DNA of 64,000 nt from BQOK01 sp048388525 (GCF_048388525.1 NZ_DBGCTQ010000116.1:6893-70892); one strand, 5' to 3'; numbered from the stretch's first letter, positions 17,337 to 25,984 are shown. The notes: generated by a model not told the origin, from the letters alone. Translations and numbers: made by a program.

Positions 17337-18242
17337 ATGAGGCGAGAGACGCCTGCCCGCAAGGGGGCAGTATACTGTGTGCGCCCGCGCAGCCGCCCGG
17401 CCCGCTGGGTGCTGTATGCCGTGGCCGTGAGCCTGGCGGCGGGCTGCCTGAGCGCCTGCGTGGGCCAGGTGGGGCGGGTGCTGGCGCCCGAGGGCTTTGG
17501 GGGCACGGCCTGCCAGCCGGAGCCGGCCGAGCCGAGCAGGGACACCGGCGACCCCCAGCGCCCGTATACCCTGCAAACGGCACCCCCCTACACGGTGGCG
17601 CTGGACGCGGGCCACGGCGGCATGGACACCGGGGCGCACTGCCGCCAGGTGGAGGAGGCGGTTGTGTGCGAGCAGACGGTGGACGCGCTGTTCGCCTGGC
17701 TGGAGGCGGATCCGAACTTCGAGCCCGTGCGCACCCGGGAAAACGGGGTGGATTTATCCATCGCGGACCGGGTCAAAACCGCCACCGAGCGCCAAGCCTC
17801 GCTGCTGCTGAGCATCCATGCCAATTTGGACCCCGGCAACCGCCAGTCCCACGGGTTCGAGTGTTTCCCCACCCCGCCGGGCCGGGTCTATTCGCAGGAA
17901 TCCCTGCGGGCAGCCCAGTGCCTGGCCGAGGCCATGGGGCAGGCGGGGCACCGGCTGCGGGGCGGCAACGGCGTGCGCTTTGCCTACTATTACGGCAAGC
18001 GCAAAAAAATTGTGGACAGCACCGTCAACGACGTGCGCGCCGAGAAGAGCTTCGGCATTGTGGAGCAGCCCCACTGCCCGGCGGTGCTCATGGAGCAGTG
18101 CTTTTTGTCCAACAGCGGCGACTACGAGGCCTGGGCCTCGCCCGAGGGCTGCAAGCGCGCGGGCCGGGTGTACTACGAGGGCCTGTGCGCGTATTTTGGC
18201 ACCGAGCCGCTGCCCAAGGCTCAGGCGGCCGCGCCGCAGTGA
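17337..18242 (+). CDS. N-acetylmuramoyl-L-alanine amidase, Amidase_3
   Basis: 301 residues. Zinc amidase that cuts the MurNAc-L-Ala bond of peptidoglycan. A basic N-terminus and hydrophobic segment (about 22-42; no clear lipobox despite SACVG) indicate export. The catalytic domain has VALDAGHGGMD (zinc His), the RTRENGVDLS-x-x-x-R block, SIHAN (zinc His) and VLMEQCFLSN (catalytic Glu). It resembles CwlD-type spore amidases, which pair biochemically with PdaA to make muramic delta-lactam. Adjacency to the PdaA-like gene fits that, as inference. Confidence 0.87.
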   Translation: MRRETPARKGAVYCVRPRSRPARWVLYAVAVSLAAGCLSACVGQVGRVLAPEGFGGTACQPEPAEPSRDTGDPQRPYTLQTAPPYTVALDAGHGGMDTGAHCRQVEEAVVCEQTVDALFAWLEADPNFEPVRTRENGVDLSIADRVKTATERQASLLLSIHANLDPGNRQSHGFECFPTPPGRVYSQESLRAAQCLAEAMGQAGHRLRGGNGVRFAYYYGKRKKIVDSTVNDVRAEKSFGIVEQPHCPAVLMEQCFLSNSGDYEAWASPEGCKRAGRVYYEGLCAYFGTEPLPKAQAAAPQ

Positions 18243-18297
18243 GCGAGCCTATTATTCAAATAACCAGCGAGCCTTATGGAAAATAGGGCGGCAATTT

Positions 18298-18588
18298 TTA
18301 TTTGGCGGGATTATTGCCGGGATCATCAGGAGTTTGTATGCGGGCCATCCGACGCAGAATATCGACCCAAGCAAGCACATCCTCGCTACCCAGTTGTGCG
18401 GCAGCCTCCGTGATGTCCTCCATCAAAGGGGGCGGCAGACTTTTCCCCGGCTTGTGAGAATCGGCCCCGTTTTTTTTATCCATAGCAGAAAGAATAATTG
18501 ACGAGCCATAAGTATAAATAGACAAATGCTTCCCCGTGTAGAGATCAAGGCTATTCCTGATTTCTTTGGGAATAACAATGAAAATCTT
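18298..18588 (-). pseudogene. N-terminally truncated SpoVT/AbrB-domain regulator
   Basis: The minus-strand reading FIVIPKEIRNSLDLYTGKHL, then SIYTYGSSIILSAM, is the second half of a SpoVT-AbrB DNA-binding swapped-hairpin domain. A helical tail LMEDITEAAAQLGSEDVLAWV follows. An in-frame TGA at 18589-18591 directly precedes it, so the usual opening M-x-x-x-G-x-x-R-x-x-D-x-L-G-R-I is absent. A TTG at 18525 could start only the tail. Probably a pseudogene, or a fragment joined to foreign DNA. Confidence 0.6.
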
Positions 18589-18669
18589 TCACCTGCCCAG
18601 CTTAAAGTTGCTCTGAATATGTTTAATGCGCTGCTGGAAGCCTTTGCGACAAATGAATCGCGGGGGTGA
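18526..18669 (+). CDS. Small open frame of 47 codons, possible gene remnant
   Basis: It begins MLPRVEIKAIPDFFG and ends in an amphipathic run, LSPAQLKVALNMFNALLEAF. The second half looks protein-like, but there is no ribosome binding site and the first half is antisense to the AbrB fragment. It may be the tail of a lost gene. I do not recognise it. Confidence 0.25.
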   Translation: MLPRVEIKAIPDFFGNNNENLSPAQLKVALNMFNALLEAFATNESRG

Positions 18670-18713
18670 ATTTTTGAGTCGTACCTGCTGCAAAATATAG
18701 AGAAAACACGTAA

Positions 18714-18761
18714 AAAGCGGCGTTCCGCCGCGGCAAAAAGGCCGCGGCGGAACGCCGCTTT
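18714..18761. terminator. Large perfect hairpin, probable bidirectional terminator
   Basis: 21-base perfect stem (18714-18734 / 18741-18761) with a 6-base A-rich loop. It lies downstream of the leftward MGMT gene (18812-19120), with T residues on that strand after the stem. Confidence 0.65.
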
Positions 18762-18811
18762 GGGTAACAAAAAGTTACTTCCGAACATCCTGCTTTTGTT
18801 GAATGCAGCTC

Positions 18812-19120
18812 TTACTCATCCCATTGATAGTGCTTCATATCCACGCAGCCGTTCGGCTTAAAGTGAACGCCCTCGCTTTCCAGAAGGGCCCGCTGCCGCG
18901 CCCACCCGGGGGCGGTGCGGCCGGCGTGGTTCACGACCCTGTGGCAGGGGTAGCTGCCGTAAAATTCGGCCCGGCTGAGCACATTGCCCACCAGCCGAGC
19001 GTTTTTGTCCCGCCCGATCAGCCGGGCGATCTGCCCATAGCTGGCCACGCGTCCCGAGGGGATCTCTTCCACTGCGGACAGGATCTCGTAGATCAGCCGC
19101 TCGTCCAGAACCTTTTTCAT
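18812..19120 (-). CDS. MGMT-family DNA alkyltransferase (C-terminal-domain form)
   Basis: 102 residues comprising only the DNA-binding, active-site domain of O6-alkylguanine-DNA alkyltransferase. It has IPSGRVASYGQIARLIG (helix-turn-helix region), the NVLSRAEFYGSYPCHRVV active-site segment and a following N. The acceptor Cys in PCHRV is kept, unlike alkyltransferase-like proteins where it is Trp. The N-terminal domain of Ogt/Ada is absent. It sits 18 bases after mtnN as the last gene of a leftward operon. Repair of O6-alkylguanine is plausible but unproven for this short form. Confidence 0.85.
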   Translation of the reverse strand: MKKVLDERLIYEILSAVEEIPSGRVASYGQIARLIGRDKNARLVGNVLSRAEFYGSYPCHRVVNHAGRTAPGWARQRALLESEGVHFKPNGCVDMKHYQWDE

Positions 19121-19138
19121 GCGCTTGCGGGCCCGGGC

Positions 19139-19831
19139 TCAGGCCAGCTCTTTGAGCATGTGGGCCACAATGGCGGTGGCGGTGGCCACATATTCGCTGA
19201 TGCTGAAATCCTTCACCACCAGCACCTCGTAGCCGGCCTCGTCGGCATTGTCGCTCATGGCCCGCAGGATCACGCAGGGCACGCCGTTTTTGGCGGCGAT
19301 CTGGCTTACCGCCGCGCCCTCCATCTCCACACAGTCCGGGCCCACCCTTTGCTGGATGGAGCGCTTGGTGGCGCTGTCGCCCACAAACTGGTCGCCGGTG
19401 GCGATGGTGCCCGCAACGGCGCGCACGCCCACCGCGCGGCAGGCCCGCAGCGCGGCCTCCACCAGTTCCGGGTCGCCCTCGTATTCGGCGGTGAACGGGG
19501 CGCTCTGCACCAGCATGTCGTCCTGCGCGTCGTGGTAGACCACCCGGCGGCCCACCACCACGTCCCCAATGCCGATCTCGCTGCTCAGGTTGCCGGCCAC
19601 GCCGGAAAAAACGATGCATCCCACGCCGAATTTTGTAATGAGCACCTGCGCGGTGGCTGCGGCGTTGGCCTTGCCCATGCCGCCGCAGCACACCACCACC
19701 CGGCGCTCGCCCAGATAGCCCTGGTGGTACTCCACCCCCGCATAGGGTTCCAGGCTCACGCCGTCCAGCAGCGCGCAGAGCTGATCCACCTCTTCGGGCA
19801 TGGCGCCCATGATGCCAATGATGTCTTCCAC
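19139..19831 (-). CDS. mtnN: 5'-methylthioadenosine/S-adenosylhomocysteine nucleosidase
   Basis: 230 residues. Hydrolyses MTA and SAH to adenine and the thioribosyl sugar, clearing by-products of SAM use and quorum-signal synthesis. Family motifs are IGIMGAMPEEV at the N-terminus, FSGVAGNL, TGDQFV, CVEMEGAAVSQIA (catalytic E-M-E) and RAMSDNAD (catalytic Asp). Lies between ychF and the MGMT gene, all leftward with short gaps. Confidence 0.95.
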   Translation of the reverse strand: MEDIIGIMGAMPEEVDQLCALLDGVSLEPYAGVEYHQGYLGERRVVVCCGGMGKANAAATAQVLITKFGVGCIVFSGVAGNLSSEIGIGDVVVGRRVVYHDAQDDMLVQSAPFTAEYEGDPELVEAALRACRAVGVRAVAGTIATGDQFVGDSATKRSIQQRVGPDCVEMEGAAVSQIAAKNGVPCVILRAMSDNADEAGYEVLVVKDFSISEYVATATAIVAHMLKELA

Positions 19832-19852
19832 GGTCTTCTCCTTCTGTTTTGG

Positions 19853-20965
19853 TTACACGTTGAACAAAAACTCGATGATGTCGCCGTCCTGCACCACGTA
19901 TTCCTTGCCCTCGGTGCGCTGCAGGCCCTTGGCCTTCACGGCGGCCATGCTGTAATCGCAGGCCTCAAAGTCGGCGTAGCCCACCACGCTGGCCCGGATG
20001 AAGCCCCGCTCAAAGTCCGAGTGGATCTTGCCCGCCGCCTGGGGGGCCTTGGTGCCGCGCTTGATGGTCCAGGCGCGGCACTCCTTTTTGCCGTCGGTCA
20101 AAAAGCTGATGAGGCCCAGCAGGTGGTAGCTGGCCTTGATCAGGTTGTCCAGCCCGGTGGCCCCGATGCCCATCTCGGCCAAAAATTCCCGCTTCTCCTC
20201 GGGGGTGTAGTCGGCAATGTCCTCCTCGGTCTTGGCGCAGATGGGGATGCACTCGGCGCCCTCCCGCGCGGCCAGGGCTTTCACGGCCTGGTAGTGGGGG
20301 TTTGCCTCCATGCCGTCCATCAGGTCGTCCTCGCTCAGGTTGGCGGCGTAGATTACCGGCTTTGCGGTGAGCAGCCCCATCTCTTTCAGCTGCAGGGCCT
20401 GCTCCTCGTCGCCCTCGTCGAAGGCAAAGGCGCGGGCGTTTTTGCCCTGGCCCAAATGATCCGCCAGCGCCCGCAGCCACGCGGCGGCGGCCCCGGCCTT
20501 TTTGTCGCCGGTCTTGGCGGCCTTTTCAAATTTGGCGGCGCGGTTTTCCACCACCTCCAGATCGCTCAGGATCAGCTCGGTGTCGATGGTCTCGATGTCC
20601 CGCAGGGGGTCCACCGCGCCCTCCACGTGCACGATGTCGGTGCCGCCGAAGCAGCGCACCACGTGCACGATGGCCTCGCACTCGCGGATGTTGCCCAAAA
20701 ATTTATTGCCCAGCCCCTCGCCCCTGGACGCGCCCTTCACCAGGCCCGCAATGTCCACAAATTCCACGATGGCGGGGGTCTTTTTATTGGTGGCCCAGAT
20801 CTCGGCCAGCTTGTCCAGCCGGGCGTCGGGCACGGCCACGATGCCGGTGTTGGGGTCGATGGTGCAGAACGGGTAGTTCGCCGCCGCCGCGTTCCGGGTG
20901 CTGGTGATGGCGTTGAACAGGGTGCTCTTGCCCACGTTGGGCAGGCCCACGATGCCTAGTTTCAT
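19853..20965 (-). CDS. ychF: Redox-regulated ATPase YchF (Obg-family)
   Basis: 370 residues. Walker A GLPNVGKSTLFN, switch region NYPFCTIDPNTG, the DIAGLVKGASRGEGLGNKFL Walker B/switch II, and the helical insert. The C-terminal TGS domain ends YVVQDGDIIEFLFNV. The specificity motif reads as N-x-x-E (NLSE), the ATP-preferring form. It associates with ribosomes and stress responses. The start is ATG 20965 with AAAAGGAG upstream; the extra in-frame codons before it lack family similarity. First gene of the leftward operon. Confidence 0.95.
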   Translation of the reverse strand: MKLGIVGLPNVGKSTLFNAITSTRNAAAANYPFCTIDPNTGIVAVPDARLDKLAEIWATNKKTPAIVEFVDIAGLVKGASRGEGLGNKFLGNIRECEAIVHVVRCFGGTDIVHVEGAVDPLRDIETIDTELILSDLEVVENRAAKFEKAAKTGDKKAGAAAAWLRALADHLGQGKNARAFAFDEGDEEQALQLKEMGLLTAKPVIYAANLSEDDLMDGMEANPHYQAVKALAAREGAECIPICAKTEEDIADYTPEEKREFLAEMGIGATGLDNLIKASYHLLGLISFLTDGKKECRAWTIKRGTKAPQAAGKIHSDFERGFIRASVVGYADFEACDYSMAAVKAKGLQRTEGKEYVVQDGDIIEFLFNV

Positions 20966-21094
20966 TGCTCGGCTCCTTTTTCCATATCGGGCGCGGCGCA
21001 CCTGGAAAAGTGCGCGGCCCGGTTTTCTGCGCCGCGGAAGGCCTGCCGCGCCGGGCGGCGCCGCAAAGCCTCGCAGCTGCTTTTATACCACCCT

Positions 21095-21123
21095 ATTATA
21101 GCGAACTGGGCCGGCCAAGGCAA
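21095..21123 (-). promoter_or_regulatory. Promoter of the ychF-mtnN-MGMT operon
   Basis: On the minus strand TTGCCT (plus 21118-21123), 17-base spacer, TATAAT (plus 21095-21100), about 130 bases before ychF. Confidence 0.7.
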
Positions 21124-21176
21124 GAAAACCGGCGATTTTCGGGCCATATGTTCTTTTTTTATCCACAAATGTACAG

Positions 21177-21182
21177 TATAAT
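21177..21182 (+). promoter_or_regulatory. -10 element ahead of the two-component operon
   Basis: A perfect TATAAT about 95 bases upstream of the response-regulator start; no good -35, only a T-rich stretch at the expected distance. Confidence 0.4.
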
Positions 21183-21275
21183 AAAAACGATCTGCCGCGC
21201 CGGGCTTTGCCCGCGCCGGGCAGCACGGGCAAACGCGCCGTGTGATTTTTGAAACAGAGAGGGATGTTTTGCAAA

Positions 21276-21965
21276 ATGCCCAGTGAAAAAATATTGATCG
21301 TGGACGACGACCAGAATATCTGCGAGCTGCTTCGGCTGTATCTGGATAAAGAGGGCTACCAGACCCAGATTGCTCATGACGGCGAAACCGCCATTGCCAC
21401 CTTTGAGAGCTGGCGGCCGGGCCTGGTGCTTTTGGATGTGATGATGCCCAAAATGGATGGGTGGGAGGTCTGCCGCCGCATCCGCGCGCTGGGGGATGTG
21501 CCGGTCATCATGCTCACCGCCAAGGGCGAGACCTTTGATAAGGTTCTGGGCCTGGAGCTGGGAGCCGACGATTATGTGGTAAAGCCCTTCGACACCAAGG
21601 AGGTGGTGGCCCGCATCAAGGCGGTGCTGCGCCGCTGCGCCCCGGCTGAGAATGGCAGGGAGGGGATCATCCAGTTCGAGAACCTGTCGCTGGATATGGG
21701 CCGGTACGAACTTAAGGTGGGGGGCAAGGTGGTGGAGGCCCCGCCCAAGGAGCTGGAATTGCTGGCCTACCTTGCCGGCCACCCCAACCGGGTGTTCACC
21801 CGCGACCAGCTGCTGGACGAGGTGTGGGGATTTGAGTATTACGGCGACTCCCGCACCATCGACGTGCACATCAAGCGCCTGCGCGAAAAGCTGGAGGGCG
21901 CAAGCGGGCAGTGGTGCCTGAAAACGGTGTGGGGCGTGGGCTACAAGTTTGAAGTAAAGGACTGA
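21276..21965 (+). CDS. OmpR/PhoB-family response regulator
   Basis: 229 residues. Receiver domain (about 5-118) has VDDDQN acidic pocket, LVLLDVMMPKMDGWE phospho-acceptor Asp (about 53), Thr in MLTAKGE and Lys in VVKPFD. The winged-helix output domain (about 130-228) has PPKELELLAYLAGHPNRVFTR and RTIDVHIKRLREKL. DNA-binding regulator paired with the kinase 6 bases downstream. I chose ATG 21276; a TTG at 21249 and an ATG at 21264 are also in frame. Target genes cannot be inferred. Confidence 0.9.
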   Translation: MPSEKILIVDDDQNICELLRLYLDKEGYQTQIAHDGETAIATFESWRPGLVLLDVMMPKMDGWEVCRRIRALGDVPVIMLTAKGETFDKVLGLELGADDYVVKPFDTKEVVARIKAVLRRCAPAENGREGIIQFENLSLDMGRYELKVGGKVVEAPPKELELLAYLAGHPNRVFTRDQLLDEVWGFEYYGDSRTIDVHIKRLREKLEGASGQWCLKTVWGVGYKFEVKD

Positions 21966-21971
21966 CGTGTT

Positions 21972-23444
21972 TTGCGCAAGAGCATCAGTTCCATGTATTT
22001 TACCACCACCGCGGCGCTGCTGATCGCCAGCACGGCGGTGATGGGGCTCATCCAGATGTATCTGGTCATGGGCTATTTCAAAAACGACAAGCGCGAGTCC
22101 CTCACCGATGTGGTGAACATCGCCTCCACCCAGTTCCAGAGCGAGTCGCAGCTGCGCGAGGCGCTGCTTCAGAACCCGGACCTGGCCCAGGCGGTGCAGA
22201 AGAGCATGGCGCTGATCAGCGAGACCAGCAGCACCACCATCTTTTTTACCGACAAAGAGGGCACGCTGGTGCTGTGCAGCGAGGGATCCAAGAGCGTGAA
22301 CCTGGGCAAAACGGTGCCGGCCTCGGCCCTGAAGGCCGCCGAGAGCGACAAGGGCTTTTTCGAGACCGGCACCCTGGGCGGGCTTTACCCCGCCCGCTAT
22401 TATACCGCGGGCGGCGCGGTGCGCGACGGCAGCGGCGGGGTGCGGGGGTATGTGTTCGCCTCCACCAGCGCCGAGAGCCTGGGCGTGTTCGTGAGCGATA
22501 TGTTTTCCAGCTTTATCCTGGCGGCGGGGCTGATGCTGCTGGCCTCCAGCGTGCTGGCCATCTTTTTTACCACCCGCCTGACCACCCCGCTGCGCCGGAT
22601 CAGCGAGGCCGCCCGCAAGTTCGGCGGCGGCGATTTCAGCGTGCGGGTGCCGGTGGACGGTGACGACGAGGTGGCCCAGCTGGCGATCACCTTCAACAAC
22701 ATGGCCCGCAACCTGGAGACCATCGATTCCAGCCGCGCCAGCTTTATGGGGAACATCGCCCACGAGCTGCGCACCCCCATGACCAGCATCAAGGGCTTTA
22801 TCGACGGCATGCTGGACGGAACCATCCCGGACGAGATGCGCCAGCATTACCTGGGCCTGGTGAGCCAGGAGGTGGGGCGGCTGACCCGCCTGATCCAGAA
22901 CATGCTGGATATCTCCAAGCTGGAGGCGGGCGAGTATCAGGTGCACGCCCAGACCTATGATGTGTGGGAAAGCATGACCGGCGTGGTATTCAGCGCCGAG
23001 CAGCGCATCGAGGCCCGCCGCATCGACATCCAGGGCCTGGCCCCGCAGAAGACTATGGTCTACGCCGACCCGGATCTGGTGTACCAGGTGGTGTATAATC
23101 TTTTGGACAACGCCATCAAATTTACCCCCGAGGGGGGCTTCATCAAATTTGGCGTGCAGAAGAGCGGGGGCTTTGTGACCATATCGGTGCGCAACTCCGG
23201 GCAGGGCATCTCGGCGGACGCGCTGCCCTATGTGTTCGAGCGGTTTTACAAGGAGGACAAGAGCCGCGGGCTGAATACCCGCGGCAGCGGCCTGGGGCTG
23301 CACATCAGCAAGGTGCTGGTGGCGCTTTCGGGCGGCGAGATCTGGGCGGAGAGCGAGGAGGGGCAGTGGTGCCAGTTCAGCTTTACGCTGCCCTGCGATG
23401 CGCCGGCCTCGGGCGAGCGCCGCAAAAAGGCGGCCGGCCGGTAG
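21972..23444 (+). CDS. HisKA sensor histidine kinase
   Basis: 490 residues. Two membrane helices (about 9-32 and 173-196) flank an extracytoplasmic sensor of about 140 residues. HAMP (about 197-250) leads to HisKA with the phospho-acceptor His in AHELRTPMTSIKGFI. The ATPase domain has DNAIKFTPEGG (N box), the GQGIS G1 box and GLGLHISK (G2 box). Probable start TTG 21972, with AAAGGA 10 bases upstream, overlapping nothing; an ATG at 21993 is an alternative. Cognate to the preceding regulator. Signal unknown. Confidence 0.9.
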   Translation: MRKSISSMYFTTTAALLIASTAVMGLIQMYLVMGYFKNDKRESLTDVVNIASTQFQSESQLREALLQNPDLAQAVQKSMALISETSSTTIFFTDKEGTLVLCSEGSKSVNLGKTVPASALKAAESDKGFFETGTLGGLYPARYYTAGGAVRDGSGGVRGYVFASTSAESLGVFVSDMFSSFILAAGLMLLASSVLAIFFTTRLTTPLRRISEAARKFGGGDFSVRVPVDGDDEVAQLAITFNNMARNLETIDSSRASFMGNIAHELRTPMTSIKGFIDGMLDGTIPDEMRQHYLGLVSQEVGRLTRLIQNMLDISKLEAGEYQVHAQTYDVWESMTGVVFSAEQRIEARRIDIQGLAPQKTMVYADPDLVYQVVYNLLDNAIKFTPEGGFIKFGVQKSGGFVTISVRNSGQGISADALPYVFERFYKEDKSRGLNTRGSGLGLHISKVLVALSGGEIWAESEEGQWCQFSFTLPCDAPASGERRKKAAGR

Positions 23445-23472
23445 GGCCCGCCGCAGTTGTGGAGATCCTTAT

Positions 23473-23505
23473 AAAAAGGGGCGCTTGCGAAAAGCGCCCC
23501 TTTTT
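23473..23505 (+). terminator. Rho-independent terminator
   Basis: 14-base stem (23473-23486 / 23492-23505) with 5-base loop and a T run within and after the right arm, ending the two-component operon. Confidence 0.88.
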
Positions 23506-23537
23506 GTGCAAAAAACGTGAAAAAGAATGCCGTCTAT

Positions 23538-23566
23538 TTGCTTTTTGGGCCGCTTTAGGATAAAAT
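23538..23566 (+). promoter_or_regulatory. Promoter upstream of rpe
   Basis: TTGCTT (23538-23543), 17-base spacer, TAAAAT (23561-23566), about 70 bases before the rpe ATG. Confidence 0.6.
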
Positions 23567-23638
23567 AAATCATGTATATTTTTAAAGTGGCGCAGTGCGG
23601 CTTTTGGACCTGCGCCGCGCAGGGAGGACGGGACCCCT

Positions 23639-24289
23639 ATGACCCAGCTCAGCCCCTCGATTCTGGCGGCGGATTTTGCCGCGCTGGGCGCCCAATGCGC
23701 CGCAGCGCTGGCTGCCGGGGCGGACATGCTGCACTTCGATGTGATGGACGGCCATTTCGTGCCGAATATCAGCTTTGGCGTGCCGGTGCTGGAAAGCCTG
23801 CACAAAACCCTGCCCGGGGCGTTTTACGATGTACACCTGATGATCAGCCGCCCGCTGGACTATGTGCAGCCCTTTGCAAAGGCGGGGGCCGGCTGCATTA
23901 CCTTTCACCTGGAAAGCGAGAGCGACGCCGCGGCCACCATCGCCGCCATCCATGCGGCGGGGTGCAAGGCGGGCCTTTCGATAAAGCCCGGCACCCCGGC
24001 CCAAAGGGTGCTGCCCTACCTTGACGAGCTGGACCTGGTGCTGGTGATGAGCGTGGAGCCCGGGTTTGGCGGGCAGAAATTCCAGCCTGGGGCGCTGGAC
24101 AAGCTGCGGATGCTGCGCGCGGAATGCGCTGCGCGCGGGCTCAGCCCCTGGCTGGAGGTGGACGGCGGCGTGGACGAAACCACCGCCCCGGGGTGCGCCC
24201 GCGCGGGGGCCGACCTGCTGGTGGCGGGCAGCGCGGTGTTTGGCCGGCCGGATCTGGCGGCTGCGGTGGCCGCACTCAAAAACCTGTAA
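23639..24289 (+). CDS. rpe: Ribulose-phosphate 3-epimerase
   Basis: 216 residues. Interconverts ribulose-5-phosphate and xylulose-5-phosphate in the pentose phosphate pathway. TIM-barrel signatures are SPSILAADFAALG (N-terminus), HFDVMDGHFVPNISFG (metal His/catalytic Asp), VHLMI, VMSVEPGFGGQKF and EVDGGVD (second catalytic Asp), with the phosphate loop VAGSAVFG. The ATG follows GAGGACGGG. The Rnf-like trio begins 44 bases downstream and may share this transcript. Confidence 0.95.
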   Translation: MTQLSPSILAADFAALGAQCAAALAAGADMLHFDVMDGHFVPNISFGVPVLESLHKTLPGAFYDVHLMISRPLDYVQPFAKAGAGCITFHLESESDAAATIAAIHAAGCKAGLSIKPGTPAQRVLPYLDELDLVLVMSVEPGFGGQKFQPGALDKLRMLRAECAARGLSPWLEVDGGVDETTAPGCARAGADLLVAGSAVFGRPDLAAAVAALKNL

Positions 24290-24333
24290 CGCCCGGGCCG
24301 CCAAGGCCTTTTGCGGGGCGTGGAAAGGAAACC

Positions 24334-25338
24334 ATGAGCACAAAACCAAAACAACCGGCCCCGATCCACGAGGATCTGGGCATGCACACCGACCTTGTTT
24401 ACATGTGCCTGCCGCTCATTGCCATGGCCGTTTGCTTTTACGGCATCCGGGTGGCGCTGCTGTGCGGCACGGCGGTGATTACCGCCAACCTGTGCGACCG
24501 GCTGGTGGCGCTGCTGCGCCGCCAGAAATATGAAAAGGGCGAGTGGAGCAGCGAGGCGTTCGCCCTGCTGCTTACTCTGCTCATGCCCGCCACGGTGAGC
24601 TATTATGTGGTGATCGTGGGCGTGCTGGCCGCAGTGCTGCTGGCAAAAGAGGCTTTTGGAGGCTATGGCGCCTACCCATTCCACCCGGCGGCCGTGGGGT
24701 ACGCGGTGGTGGCTGTGAGCTGGCCGGAGCAGGTGTTCGCCTACCCGCAGCCCAACCTTTTTGCCAGCCTGCCGCTGGGCAGCGCCAAGGGTGTGGCCCT
24801 GGTGGAGGGCCCCTCGCACATCCTGCGCAACGGGGGCCTGCCCACCATTTCCACCATGGATCTGGCGCTGGGCAACTACGCGGGGCCCATGGGCGCCACC
24901 ATGCTGCTGGTGATCCTGGCCTGCGCGCTGTTTTTGCTGCACCGGCGGCGCATCGGCGTGGCCACGCCGCTGTGCTTTGTGGGGGCCTGCCTGCTGGTCG
25001 CGTTTTTGTTCCCGCGGCTTGGGGACGTGGCCTGGTCCATGCCCTGGAGCCACCTGGCCGAGCGGCTGGCGGCGGCCAAGTACGAAGTGGGCAGCGGCGG
25101 CATTTTGTATGCGGCGGTGTTTTTGATCAACGACCCGGCCACACTGCCCAAGAACAAGGTGAGCCGGGCCGTGTACGGCCTGGTGCTGGGCGTGGTGGCC
25201 ATGATGTTCCGCTATTACGGCAGCTATGAAACCGGCGTGTGCTTTGCGTTGCTGGCGGTGAACTCGGTGTCCGGGTGGATCGACCGGGCGATCCTGCGCG
25301 CGATGAACCGGAAAGGGGTGGTGCGCCGTGAAGCTTAA
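24334..25338 (+). CDS. RnfD/NqrB-like membrane protein, lacking the flavin motif
   Basis: 334 residues with about nine to ten membrane helices. Family landmarks are the HTDLVYMCLPL start, WSSEAFALLLTLLMPATVSYY, FGGYGAYPFHPAAVGYAVV and the IND-P-A-T-LP turn. RnfD normally holds FMN covalently on Thr in an S-G-A-T-P segment and has a G-x-x-G-E-T/S segment. At the matching places I read SAKGVALVE and GPMGATML, so the flavin Thr seems lost. ATG 24334 follows GGAAAGGAAACC. It overlaps the next gene by 11 bases. Sequence family is clear; electron transport is doubtful. Confidence 0.75.
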   Translation: MSTKPKQPAPIHEDLGMHTDLVYMCLPLIAMAVCFYGIRVALLCGTAVITANLCDRLVALLRRQKYEKGEWSSEAFALLLTLLMPATVSYYVVIVGVLAAVLLAKEAFGGYGAYPFHPAAVGYAVVAVSWPEQVFAYPQPNLFASLPLGSAKGVALVEGPSHILRNGGLPTISTMDLALGNYAGPMGATMLLVILACALFLLHRRRIGVATPLCFVGACLLVAFLFPRLGDVAWSMPWSHLAERLAAAKYEVGSGGILYAAVFLINDPATLPKNKVSRAVYGLVLGVVAMMFRYYGSYETGVCFALLAVNSVSGWIDRAILRAMNRKGVVRREA

Positions 25339-25984
25339 AAAAGCGCTGTATCTTTCGGAAAACATGGACCGGATTGCCCGCAGGGACCGGGTGTTTTTAA
25401 ATAACCCTGTGGTCATGCAGGGCATGGGCCTGGCCCCCCTGGTGGTGGCTGCCACCACCGGGCGCAGCGCCCTGATGCTGTGCGTGGCGGTGCTGATTAT
25501 GCTTACCCCCACCCGCGTGATCGCGGCGGTGCTCAGCCGGGCGGCGGTGTACCGCTTCCGGGCGCTGACCTATTGCCTGACCAGTTCGCTCACCTACATC
25601 GCGGCGTATTATGCGGTGCGGGCGCTGTTCGATGTGGAGTATTTGCAGCTGGGCATCTACCTGCCCATGCTGGTGGTGGAGCCGCTCATCATCAAGCGGT
25701 ACGAGCGGCCCCAAAAGGAGCGGGTGAGCGTGGCCTTTAAAAAGGGCCTGCGCATTACCTGCGGCTATGCGCTGATCCTGCTGCTGATGGGCTGCCTGCG
25801 GGAGGTGCTGGCCGCCCGGGCCATTTTCGGTATGCCGCTGGAAGGGCTGCCCTGGGCGCTGCTGCCCATTGCCAGCCTGCCCGCCGGCGGGTTTATTCTG
25901 CTGGGGGTGGTGTGCGCGGTCTGGCGAAGCGCGGTGAACGCATATAAAAAACATGTGAATATGGAGGCGAAGCGCGGCGTATGA
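25328..25984 (+). CDS. RnfE-like membrane protein without cluster cysteines
   Basis: 218 residues, about six helices. The opening FLNNPVVMQGMGLAPLVVAATT aligns with the RnfE N-N-P-V-x-x-Q-x-L-G-L-C-P region, but the [2Fe-2S] Cys is Ala. The second half-site, normally P-L-I-x-x-N-C-x-x-x-G-R, reads LPMLVVEPLIIKRYER with Pro for Cys. The start is GTG 25328 behind AAGGGG, overlapping the D-like gene; its stop overlaps the next ATG (ATGA). It is thus translationally coupled on both sides. An iron-sulfur electron relay is not expected. Confidence 0.72.
   Translation: MKLKKALYLSENMDRIARRDRVFLNNPVVMQGMGLAPLVVAATTGRSALMLCVAVLIMLTPTRVIAAVLSRAAVYRFRALTYCLTSSLTYIAAYYAVRALFDVEYLQLGIYLPMLVVEPLIIKRYERPQKERVSVAFKKGLRITCGYALILLLMGCLREVLAARAIFGMPLEGLPWALLPIASLPAGGFILLGVVCAVWRSAVNAYKKHVNMEAKRGV

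Larger units (their letters stand above)
18243..18811. other. AT-richer intergenic region with gene remnants
   Basis: About 570 bases clearly lower in GC than the flanks. It contains a leftward AbrB-like fragment (18298-18588), a rightward 47-codon open frame (18526-18669) antisense to part of it, and a large hairpin (18714-18761). It looks like decayed or inserted DNA; no transposase, terminal repeats or attachment site is visible. Confidence 0.5.

Noticed and set aside
18714..18761. Inverted repeat of an insertion sequence or mobile REP element
   Set aside because: A single compact hairpin placed at the 3' end of a gene, with no second copy or transposase nearby; a terminator explains it better.
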